Source of the DNA: SYOC01 sp050185455
GTDB lineage: Bacteria > Desulfobacterota > Binatia > Bin18
Assembly (NCBI GenBank): GCA_050185455.1
Contig: JBFWZL010000253.1
Location: 1-9,201 of the forward strand
Reading direction: 5' to 3'
DNA length: 9,201 bases
Positions 1 to 6,306 of this stretch are shown here, in pieces; the stretch's first letter is position 1, and each line of letters begins with the position of its first letter. The notes beneath the pieces are model-generated. The model saw only the letters and a program-made list of their open reading frames with translations, ran no database searches and had not been told where the DNA came from. A program made the translations under genes and the position numbers.

Positions 1-1085
1 CGGTACCAGCGCTCCAACGGAAATTCCTTGGAGACGCCGTAGCCGCCGTGAATCTGTACCGCGCTATCAATCACGCGTCCCAACACTTCGCTCGAGTAAA
101 GTTTGGCGATTGATGCTTCGACCCGCACGTCTTCTCCGCGGTCGGCTTTCCAGGCTCCTTCCCAAATCAGCCAGCGTGTGGCGCGCAGTTCGACCTCCGC
201 ATCTGCCAGCATCCACTGGATCGCTTGCCGCTGACTCAACGGCACGCCAAAAGTGGAGCGTTGTTTCGCATGTGCAACCGCCATGCGATGCGCCGCGACT
301 GATACCCCAAGGTTACAGGCAGAATAGGGGAATCGCTGCCTCGTGAGCAGGTCAAGGCATAGACCTAACCCGTCGCCTTCGTTGCCAATCATATTGGTCG
401 CGGGGATCTGGCAATCCTCAAAAACGACTTCATTCGGCAAAGAGACGGTACGAAGCGTGCGAAATGGTCGCGCCGTGAACCCGGGAGTACCTTTGTCAAT
501 AATGAAGCAACTGATGCCCTTCCGACCTTTTGAGGGGTCGGTGCGAACAAAGACAACGCCCCATTCCGCTTCGTGGGCATGGGAGATGAATATCTTAGTG
601 CCGTTCAGCACCCAATAGTCGCCTTGTTTCACGCCGCGACATTGGATGGCGCCCGCCGGGTCTGAGCCGCCGCTCGGTTCGGTGATAGCGAAGAATGTAT
701 ATGTTCCGTCGCGCAGCGTCGGTACGGCGTATTTTTGAATTTGCTCTTCCGTGCCGCCATAAATCACCGGAGGTGGATAGCGACCGAACACCCCGCAGCC
801 GGCGTTGTATAACCCCATGCGATGCTGCGACATTTCTTCCAACAAGACGGACATACCAAAGGTGTTCATGCCGCCGCCGCCGTACTGTTCCGGCGCGCTC
901 AAGCACCAAAGGTTTGCTGCTTTGGTCTTGGCCATGAGGCGGTGGTAGTCTTCTTCTGGAAGGTCGGGGGCATCGGGATCGATGCGTTGTTCGATGGGGA
1001 TGATTTCGTCGCGCACGATGCGCCGGATTTGTTCCCGCAGCATCGTTAGTTCTTGTGGGAGGGTGAAGCCAGGGAAGGGGTTCAT
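1..1085 (-). CDS. Acyl-CoA dehydrogenase, C-terminus cut by window edge
   Basis: Flavoprotein that would oxidise an acyl-CoA to the trans-2-enoyl-CoA, passing electrons to ETF. The frame is open from ATG at 1085 to the left edge, giving 361 codons and no stop. Visible family signatures are the FAD/substrate-loop segment FFAITEPSGGSDPAG (about residues 131-145), the beta-domain segment with NGTKIFIS (161-168), RSTFGVPLSQRQAIQ (276-290) in the C-terminal helical domain, and QIHGGYG (344-350). Full-length members have about 380-400 residues, so perhaps 25-40 are missing. That missing part includes the stretch where the catalytic glutamate of MCAD-type enzymes lies, so the acyl-chain class cannot be judged. 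A GAAAGG Shine-Dalgarno (1093-1098) sits 7 nt before the start. It is the third gene of the minus-strand operon after the thiolase-like and DUF35 genes, separated from the latter by about 100 nt holding an inverted repeat. Family assignment is firm; substrate is unknown. Confidence 0.95.
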   Translation of the reverse strand, partial: MNPFPGFTLPQELTMLREQIRRIVRDEIIPIEQRIDPDAPDLPEEDYHRLMAKTKAANLWCLSAPEQYGGGGMNTFGMSVLLEEMSQHRMGLYNAGCGVFGRYPPPVIYGGTEEQIQKYAVPTLRDGTYTFFAITEPSGGSDPAGAIQCRGVKQGDYWVLNGTKIFISHAHEAEWGVVFVRTDPSKGRKGISCFIIDKGTPGFTARPFRTLRTVSLPNEVVFEDCQIPATNMIGNEGDGLGLCLDLLTRQRFPYSACNLGVSVAAHRMAVAHAKQRSTFGVPLSQRQAIQWMLADAEVELRATRWLIWEGAWKADRGEDVRVEASIAKLYSSEVLGRVIDSAVQIHGGYGVSKEFPLERWY

Positions 1086-1109
1086 GGTAAAACCTTTCAC
1101 TGAATCGGG

Positions 1110-1182
1110 GGACCGGAGAATCAGGGAATCGGAGAGTCAAAGATTCTTTCTCCGATTCTCCCCGTCTCCGTTTCTCCGGTTC
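1110..1182. repeat. Nested imperfect inverted repeat between DUF35 and acyl-CoA dehydrogenase genes
   Basis: Two nested palindromic arms. The outer arm ACCGGAGA (1112-1119) is complementary to TCTCCGGT (1173-1180). The inner arm GAATCGGAGA (1126-1135) is complementary to TCTCCGATTC (1149-1158). The arms are built from a degenerate CGGAGA/GAATC unit. In the operon transcript this would fold into a long hairpin between the second and third genes, where it could attenuate transcription or set mRNA ends. It could equally be a dispersed intergenic repeat with no local role. Confidence 0.7.
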
Positions 1183-1186
1183 TTTT

Positions 1187-1603
1187 TCAGCGTGCACGCT
1201 GAAATTTTGGCAGTGTCACTTCTGGTGTGACATCGTCGAAGCAGACCTCGACCGGTAGACCCAGGCGCAGTTCCTCGTCTGGCGTGTCGACCAGCCAGCT
1301 CACCATGCGCACGCCCTCATCCATTTCAATGATGACCGGGCTGTAAGGGACAAGGTCGGCGAACTGCGGCAGCATCGGCTGGACCGCCGTCGTCCAGGAA
1401 AAAAGTTTTCCTTTACCCGAAGATTTCGCCCATTCCCAGTCGAATGAGCCGCACTTGGCGCACATGTCGCGTGGCACGTGGCGCCAGGTTCCACACGCTT
1501 TGCAGTGTTGAAAACGCAATTCGTGTTGTTTGCAAAAACTATAAAACTCTCCCGCCATGCCGCGCCCTTTAGGGACGGGCCGTTTATATGCTGTCTCTGC
1601 CAT
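1187..1603 (-). CDS. DUF35 zinc-ribbon/OB-fold protein, thiolase partner
   Basis: A 138-residue protein with the two-part DUF35 architecture. An N-terminal rubredoxin-like zinc ribbon has CxxC pairs at Cys34/Cys37 and Cys48/Cys51, within HCKACGTW and MCAKCGSFDW. An OB-fold follows from about residue 65, including the typical segments LFSWTTAV and YSPVIIEMDEGVRMVSWLVD. In studied systems such proteins bind beside a thiolase-like subunit and help hold the acyl-CoA; the steroid side-chain aldolase Ltp2 with the ChsH2 DUF35 domain is the best-known case. The start at 1603 lies 6 nt after the thiolase-like stop codon, and its GGAGG Shine-Dalgarno falls inside the last codons of that gene. Translation of the two is therefore probably coupled. 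Length is normal for a stand-alone DUF35 protein, and all four zinc ligands are present. Confidence 0.93.
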   Translation of the reverse strand: MAETAYKRPVPKGRGMAGEFYSFCKQHELRFQHCKACGTWRHVPRDMCAKCGSFDWEWAKSSGKGKLFSWTTAVQPMLPQFADLVPYSPVIIEMDEGVRMVSWLVDTPDEELRLGLPVEVCFDDVTPEVTLPKFQRAR

Positions 1604-1609
1604 ATTGGT

Positions 1610-2791
1610 CTACCTCCGCAAAATTGCTAGACTGCCGTCGCCAAAATCGCCCCAGCCGCTAACGAGCCCAAGTTGGGCGTCTTGTACTTGCCGCTCGCCA
1701 CACTCGTGGCGCAATTGCCGCGTGGCCTCAACGATGTGATTCATGCCCCATACGTGGGCTTCGGAGTGGAGTCCGCCGTGCGTATTAATGGGCAGTTCAC
1801 CTCCCAGTTCGAGACGTCCGCCTTTAACGAAATCTCCTACTTCTCCGCGTTTGCAGAAGCCGATCGCTTCAAGTTGGAGCAAGACAACATAGGAAAAACA
1901 GTCATAGATCTCGATAAAGTCCAGGTCTTTCCGATCAATCCCCGCCATCTGTAACGCCTTGGGCGCCGCGAAGCTCAGACCAATGACAAAGGGATCGGGG
2001 CGCGCGGGAATATCGTCAGCCGGGTAGGGGTGACCTTCAGCGACGCCGGAAATGTACACCGGAGTATGTTTCAGATCTTTTGCTCGTTCCGGCGCTGTGA
2101 CCACAACCGCCGCCGCGCCATCGGTTTCCAGGCAACAGTCAAATAAGCGGAAAGGCTTCGCCACCCAACGCGCGTTCATGTAGTCGTCCATCGTCAGAGG
2201 GCGGCCGCGCATGTACGCTTTGTCATTGAGTTGAGCGTGTTTACGGGACGCGACGGCGACTGCGCCCATCGCCTCGTCCGGCACGTTGTACATCTGTTTG
2301 TGACGCGTCGCGAGCCACGCATACCACTGCACCGGCACGGACGCGCCATACGGCAGGTAATATTCACCAATAGTTGTGGCGAGCGCTCCAGGCGCTCCAC
2401 CGCCACCGCCGCCGTTTTCCTTGCTACCAAGATTACGCACTCGCATGGCGGAATAGCCATTCCAACCGAGTGGAACAAGAACATTCTTTGCTACGCCACA
2501 GGCCACCGCCATCGCCGCGCTTTGCAAAGAAGTGACCGGACTCGCGCCGCCCATGTGAACCGTGACGGAATAGCGCAAGTCTTCGACACCTAAGTTGGCG
2601 GCGAAATGTTCGGCGGTGGATGGAAGAGGTGGGGGAATAATGCCGTCGATATCGTGTGGTTTGAGACCGGCGTCAGTGATGGCTTTCATCGAGGCTTCGA
2701 GCATAAGCGCCAGATCGGTTTTGCCGGAGCCGCGCGTATATGCTGTCTCACCGACACCAACGATGCAGGCTTGATCCTTTAATGAGTACAT
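1610..2791 (-). CDS. Thiolase-superfamily protein (SCP-x/Ltp2-like), possible aldolase or thiolase
   Basis: A 393-residue member of the lipid-transfer/SCP-x branch of thiolases, first gene of the minus-strand operon. The start at 2791 is preceded by a strong AAGGAGG (2798-2804). The N-terminus (QACIVGVGETAYTRGSG) and the segment LFDCCLETDGAAAVVV are typical of the branch. Classical thiolases carry a nucleophilic cysteine near residue 85-90. Here that region reads MGGASPVTSLQSA (80-92) and has no cysteine. The C-terminal cysteine loop is also replaced, by VSGWGDFGDG (377-386). NTHGG (336-340) and AHVWG (345-349) correspond to the conserved NxxGG and GHP elements, so His346 is kept. Tyr296 lies in IYDCF, where classical enzymes often have histidine. 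Lack of both cysteines fits Ltp2-type enzymes, which perform retro-aldol cleavage with a DUF35 partner. The adjacent DUF35 gene supports this. A six-glycine run lies in the middle of the protein (codons at about 2398-2415). Family is secure; the reaction is inference. Confidence 0.92.
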   Translation of the reverse strand: MYSLKDQACIVGVGETAYTRGSGKTDLALMLEASMKAITDAGLKPHDIDGIIPPPLPSTAEHFAANLGVEDLRYSVTVHMGGASPVTSLQSAAMAVACGVAKNVLVPLGWNGYSAMRVRNLGSKENGGGGGGAPGALATTIGEYYLPYGASVPVQWYAWLATRHKQMYNVPDEAMGAVAVASRKHAQLNDKAYMRGRPLTMDDYMNARWVAKPFRLFDCCLETDGAAAVVVTAPERAKDLKHTPVYISGVAEGHPYPADDIPARPDPFVIGLSFAAPKALQMAGIDRKDLDFIEIYDCFSYVVLLQLEAIGFCKRGEVGDFVKGGRLELGGELPINTHGGLHSEAHVWGMNHIVEATRQLRHECGERQVQDAQLGLVSGWGDFGDGSLAILRR

Positions 2792-2987
2792 AGAAATCCT
2801 CCTTCGTGTGGATCAACTACCGGCGCGGATCGTATACCGGGAAGAGGCGGATTGCAAAGGCGAGGGCAGGGCGCGCTCAGTAGTCTGTAGGGAAGATGGA
2901 CATTGCTGGAATGACTCGCGCGGAGCAGGTAAGTTGCGCAATAATAAAAAGAGAGACAAAAAAAGTTATGAAGGAGCAAATGACAGC
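2792..2987. other. Divergent intergenic region between thiolase operon and metF
   Basis: This 196-base spacer must hold the promoters for both the minus-strand operon and metF. The only promoter-like element I can point to is TATTAT on the minus strand (2946-2941), a good -10 match for the thiolase operon, but with a poor -35 (ATAACT, 2969-2964). The 3' part next to metF is A-rich (2940-2970). I see no SAM, cobalamin or other methionine-pathway riboswitch consensus. Confidence 0.4.
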
Positions 2988-3899
2988 ATGAAGGTGCGTG
3001 ATCTGTTTCGTTCACAAATGCCGACCTTTTCGTTTGAATTTTTCCCGCCGAAAACCATGGAGGATATTAACCTGTTATTTGAGCGAGCGCGGGAATTACA
3101 GCCCCTCAGGCCCAGTTTCATTTCGGTTACCTATGGCGCCGGCGGCTCCACTCGGAGGAATACGATCGATATTGTCTGCCGCATGCAAGAAGAATTGGGG
3201 ATCGTCGCCGTCGCTCACGTGACGTGTGTCGGTCATAGTCAGGCTGAATTGCGGGATGTTCTCCAGGAACTCAAAGAGCGTGACATTGAAAATTTAATGT
3301 GCTTGCGCGGTGATCCGCCGAAAGGACAGACGAGCTTCGTGCCTGCGCCGGACGGGTTCGCCAATGCCTACCAGTTGGTGCAGTTGGCGCGTTCGCTGGG
3401 CGATTTTTGCATCGGCGTAGCGGGCTACCCCGAGCTGCATCCCGAATGCCTAGATCAAGCGCTCGATCTACAGCATCTGAAGGAAAAGGTGGACTGTGGC
3501 GCGGATTTTGTGACCACACAGCTCTTCTTTGACAACAAGGATTATTTCGATTTCTGTGAGCGCGCCCGTGAGCTTGGCGTCCGTCAGCGCATTATTCCCG
3601 GCATTTGGCCGATTACGAACTATAAGCAAATCCAGCGTGTGGCGCAGATGTGCGGGGCGACCTTGCCTACTGAATTGCGCCAGAAGTTAGATTCGGTAGC
3701 CGACGATCAACAAGCGGTCTTGGATATTGGCATTGAGTGGTCTTCTCGACAATGTGAAGAACTGCTTGCCGGCGGCGCTCCAGGGATCCATTTCTACACT
3801 ATGAACCGTTCGCATGCGACGCAGCGAATTTTTGAGCATCTGCGCGAGAGTAGCGTGAAAGGGATGCTGCCGGCCGCACTTTCTGAGTCGCGACCATAA
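2988..3899 (+). CDS. metF: 5,10-methylenetetrahydrofolate reductase
   Basis: FAD-dependent TIM-barrel enzyme that interconverts 5,10-methylene-THF and 5-methyl-THF, supplying the methyl group for methionine synthesis. It can also run in the oxidising direction in organisms that load methyl-THF from demethylation reactions. The 303-residue length from ATG 2988 is normal for bacterial MetF. Visible hallmarks are TFSFEFFPPKT (residues 13-23, Glu17 corresponding to the catalytic Glu28 of E. coli MetF), VTYGAGGSTR, and LRGDPP with Asp109, matching E. coli Asp120. QLFFDN and RIIPGIWPI follow further on. The start is chosen because homology begins there and AAGGAG (2971-2976) lies 11 nt upstream. 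The frame stays open back to 2808, but that extension is charged, unlike the family, and lies in the promoter region. The bicupin gene follows 74 nt downstream, so co-transcription is likely. Confidence 0.95.
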   Translation: MKVRDLFRSQMPTFSFEFFPPKTMEDINLLFERARELQPLRPSFISVTYGAGGSTRRNTIDIVCRMQEELGIVAVAHVTCVGHSQAELRDVLQELKERDIENLMCLRGDPPKGQTSFVPAPDGFANAYQLVQLARSLGDFCIGVAGYPELHPECLDQALDLQHLKEKVDCGADFVTTQLFFDNKDYFDFCERARELGVRQRIIPGIWPITNYKQIQRVAQMCGATLPTELRQKLDSVADDQQAVLDIGIEWSSRQCEELLAGGAPGIHFYTMNRSHATQRIFEHLRESSVKGMLPAALSESRP

Positions 3900-3915
3900 A
3901 AGAGTCCCCGGTTCG

Positions 3916-3941
3916 GACTGATTGACTGTGAGACTGATTGA
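3916..3941. repeat. Short direct repeat in metF-bicupin spacer
   Basis: The 10-mer GACTGATTGA occurs twice, at 3916-3925 and 3932-3941, separated by 6 nt. A small 5-bp hairpin (AGTCC 3903-3907, GGACT 3915-3919) precedes and overlaps the first copy and has no T-run, so it is not a convincing terminator. Function is unknown; it resembles the degenerate intergenic repeats elsewhere in the window. Confidence 0.55.
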
Positions 3942-3973
3942 GCGGTATGGTCCCTCCGTGGGAGGGCGCGTCT

Positions 3974-5029
3974 ATGTCAAACGGCGTTCAACCGTCAACG
4001 AATCCTCAAGAGGTCGAGGAGTATCTTTGCGGTCTCGGTCAGTACAATGTTGGACCGCTATGGAAATTTCTCCGACAAGCATTAACCCCAGAACCGAAGA
4101 GTCAGGCAAAACCGTTCCTCTGGCGATGGAAAGAACTCCGACCGCAACTCCTACGCGCGGGAGAGCTAGTATCGGCGGCTGAGGCCGAGCGTCGCGTGCT
4201 TATGCTGCTCAACCCAGGTCTTGAAGGTCGCATCGCCACAACCCATACGCTGTATGGCGGGTTGCAGTTGATTCTGCCCGGCGAAGTCGCCGCCACGCAT
4301 CGTCACACCCCTAATGCCCTACGATTCATTATGGAAGGTGAGGGAGCCTACACCGTGGTCGATGGAGAAAAGATGACGATGTCGTTTGGTGATTTTGTTC
4401 TCACACCTAACTGGACCTGGCATGATCATGGCAGCGAGTCGAGCGGTCCAGTGGTGTGGCTTGATGGTTTAGACATTCCGTTAGCGACTTTGTTAGAGGG
4501 CATCTTCTTCGAACCGTATCCACAAGAGGCGCAAGCGTGGACGAAACCTGTGAATAATTCGGTCGCGGAATATGGGAAGAGCGGCTTGCTACCCACCTGG
4601 CAACGCGCGACGAGCGCATACTCACCGTTACTGAAATACGCCTGGAAAGAAGCGCGCGAAGCCGTAGCGAGTTTAAGCCCTAGCTCAGAGAGCCCATTTG
4701 ATGGCGCGATGGTAGAGTACGTCAATCCAGTGACCGGTGGACCGTCACTAGCGACGATGGCGAGTTTTTTACAAAAACTGAAGCCTGGACGGAAAACCGC
4801 GACGCACCGTCATAGCGTTAGCGCAGTCTATCTGGCGGTGGAGGGATACGGACGAACGGTGATTGAAGGTAAAACCTACGAATGGTCGCCTGGCGATGTC
4901 TTTGCGCTGCCCACCTGGTGCTGGCATGCGCACGAAAATCTCTCCGCCAGTACAGATGCGATTCTGTTCTCTTTCACTGACACGCCGGTGATGAGGACAT
5001 TTCAGTGGGAGAGGGAGCAGGTGATGTAG
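3974..5029 (+). CDS. Gentisate 1,2-dioxygenase-like bicupin
   Basis: A 351-residue bicupin of the gentisate / 1-hydroxy-2-naphthoate / salicylate dioxygenase family. These are Fe(II) enzymes that cleave a hydroxylated aromatic ring with O2; gentisate gives maleylpyruvate. The first cupin has His109 and His111 in ATHRHTPNALRF and His150 in WTWHDHG, the normal metal triad spacing, followed by VVWLDGLDIPL, a strong family signature. The second cupin keeps an equivalent set: His278 and His280 in ATHRHSVSA, and His318 in WCWHAHE. The ATG at 3974 is chosen over the upstream TTG at 3938 because GGAGG (3961-3965) lies 8 nt before it. It sits between metF and a core-MetE gene on the same strand. No maleylpyruvate isomerase or fumarylpyruvate hydrolase gene is in the window, so the true substrate could be another hydroxylated aromatic acid. 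Confidence 0.9.
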   Translation: MSNGVQPSTNPQEVEEYLCGLGQYNVGPLWKFLRQALTPEPKSQAKPFLWRWKELRPQLLRAGELVSAAEAERRVLMLLNPGLEGRIATTHTLYGGLQLILPGEVAATHRHTPNALRFIMEGEGAYTVVDGEKMTMSFGDFVLTPNWTWHDHGSESSGPVVWLDGLDIPLATLLEGIFFEPYPQEAQAWTKPVNNSVAEYGKSGLLPTWQRATSAYSPLLKYAWKEAREAVASLSPSSESPFDGAMVEYVNPVTGGPSLATMASFLQKLKPGRKTATHRHSVSAVYLAVEGYGRTVIEGKTYEWSPGDVFALPTWCWHAHENLSASTDAILFSFTDTPVMRTFQWEREQVM

Positions 5030-5035
5030 GAATTT

Positions 5036-5094
5036 GACAGAGACGGGAAAAGGCAGAGAACCAGCATTGCTACCTCCTGTCTCAAATCTCTGTC
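5036..5094. repeat. Inverted repeat in bicupin-MetE spacer
   Basis: GACAGAGA (5036-5043) is complementary to TCTCTGTC (5087-5094), with 43 nt between the arms. In the transcript this could form a hairpin between the two cistrons. There is no following T-run, so I do not call it a terminator. It may be a member of the degenerate intergenic repeats seen elsewhere in the window. Confidence 0.5.
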
Positions 5095-5145
5095 TGAGCA
5101 AAGACGAGCAGTAGAGTAAGAATATTGAATTGAGGAGAATTCTCT

Positions 5146-6222
5146 ATGCTCCAAACTATGATCGTCGGTAGTCTTCCCCGTCCCACTTGGCTCGCGCCGG
5201 CGGGACAGATGCATGTCAACTGGAACGTCAAAGATGCTGCGCTTAGCGAGGCACAGGACGACGCCGTCATGCTGGTGATTGCCGATCAGGAAGAAGCGGG
5301 TTTACAAATTCTGACGGATGGCGAACAGCGCCGTAAGCATTACATTTGGGGGTTCACAGAAGGGCTTGCTGGTATTGACTTCAGTCGTATGGTGAAAATC
5401 ACCACTCGCGGCGGCCGCTATGGAGATAACTTGGTTGATGCGGCGCGCGTTGTTGGTCCTGTGCGGCGGCGCGAGTCGATCATGCGCGAGGCTGTGCGGT
5501 TCCTTAGAAAGCATACTAACAAGCCGATCAAAGTTACTTTACCGGGGCCAATGACCACAACCGATACGCTGGCTGACGAACACTACGGCAGTCGGCAAAA
5601 GTTGGCCGCCGCGTTAGCGGTACAACTCAACGAAGAAGCGATCGAACTTGTTGAGGCGGGAGCGGATATCGTGCAGTTCGATGAGCCATGCTTCAACATT
5701 TATCTTGATGAAGTCGAGGAGTGGGGCATTCGCACCCTGGAAGACGCCGCCAAAGGCGTGCACGCCAAAACCGCCGTGCATATTTGTTACGGCTACGGCG
5801 TGCCGATTGTGTTGCAATGGAAAACCAAGAACACTGACTGGAGCCACTACGCGCGTACGTTGCCACTTTTGCGCACCAGTTCCATCGATATGATCTCCGT
5901 CGAATGCGCCGCTTCTGGCGTTGATCCTGCCGTGCTGGCGGAAGCCAAAGGCAAGGACTTGATGGTGGGCGTGATCGACGTAGGTACGGAAGAAATTGAG
6001 AGTGCTGAAACCGTCGCGTCGCGCATTCTTAAAGCCTTACCGTATGTGGACCCGATGCATCTGTATCCCTGTACAGACTGCGGTATGATTCCACGCTCCC
6101 GTACGGCAGCTCGGGGAAAAATGAAAGCCCTAGCCGACGGCGCCTGGCTCGTGCGTTCGGAACTGATCAAGCAGGACCAGAAGGGGGTCGTGATGGGCTA
6201 CAAGCCTGGGGAACAGAAGTGA
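5146..6222 (+). CDS. Short MetE-family (core MetE-like) methyltransferase
   Basis: A 358-residue protein equivalent to only the C-terminal catalytic barrel of cobalamin-independent methionine synthase (MetE, about 750 residues). Family signatures are IVGSLPRP (6-13), LPGPMTTTDT and VQFDEP. The zinc site that activates the thiol substrate is complete: His212 and Cys214 in VHICYGYG, Glu253 in SVECA and Cys312 in TDCGM, with an extra Cys309. Compared with E. coli MetE (His641, Cys643, Glu665, Cys726) there are about 17 extra residues between Cys214 and Glu253. The N-terminal half of full MetE is absent. Related short proteins include core methionine synthases using methyl donors other than polyglutamyl methyl-THF, and epoxyalkane:coenzyme M transferase, so thiol methyl- or alkyl-transfer is safe while the exact reaction is not. 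GAGGAG (5132-5137) lies 8 nt before the ATG. Upstream metF could provide methyl-THF. Confidence 0.88.
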   Translation: MLQTMIVGSLPRPTWLAPAGQMHVNWNVKDAALSEAQDDAVMLVIADQEEAGLQILTDGEQRRKHYIWGFTEGLAGIDFSRMVKITTRGGRYGDNLVDAARVVGPVRRRESIMREAVRFLRKHTNKPIKVTLPGPMTTTDTLADEHYGSRQKLAAALAVQLNEEAIELVEAGADIVQFDEPCFNIYLDEVEEWGIRTLEDAAKGVHAKTAVHICYGYGVPIVLQWKTKNTDWSHYARTLPLLRTSSIDMISVECAASGVDPAVLAEAKGKDLMVGVIDVGTEEIESAETVASRILKALPYVDPMHLYPCTDCGMIPRSRTAARGKMKALADGAWLVRSELIKQDQKGVVMGYKPGEQK

Positions 6223-6306
6223 AGCGATAAGCCTGAGGCGGAAGGTGAGAGAGGAGAAGGCAAGAATAGGAAGATTTGGCGACCTAACAATTTGATGACT
6301 TTCGCC
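6223..6306. other. Convergent intergenic region
   Basis: 84 bases between two genes that converge. The 5' part is purine-rich. GGCGA (6278-6282) can pair with TCGCC (6302-6306) and is followed by TTATTT, a weak candidate terminator for the plus-strand genes. I see no stronger structure. Confidence 0.25.

Noticed and set aside
595..1197. Minus-strand frame of 200 codons overlapping the acyl-CoA dehydrogenase gene
   Set aside because: It is arginine- and proline-rich with no family resemblance. Its start lies in the 1110-1182 repeat and it shadows the clearly conserved acyl-CoA dehydrogenase frame.
2398..2415. Triplet-type repeat encoding six glycines in the thiolase-like gene
   Set aside because: A short glycine loop in one frame, too small to call a meaningful repeat element; noted only in the gene entry.
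2808..2987. Upstream extension of the metF frame (60 extra residues)
   Set aside because: MetF homology begins at the ATG at 2988. The extension lies in the divergent promoter region and is unlike the family.
2792..2987. SAM or cobalamin riboswitch before metF
   Set aside because: No recognisable conserved core or paired regions for these classes; the leader is A-rich and short on pairing.
3938..3973. TTG start for the bicupin gene at 3938
   Set aside because: The ATG at 3974 has a GGAGG 8 nt upstream. The TTG lies inside the direct repeat and has no ribosome-binding site.
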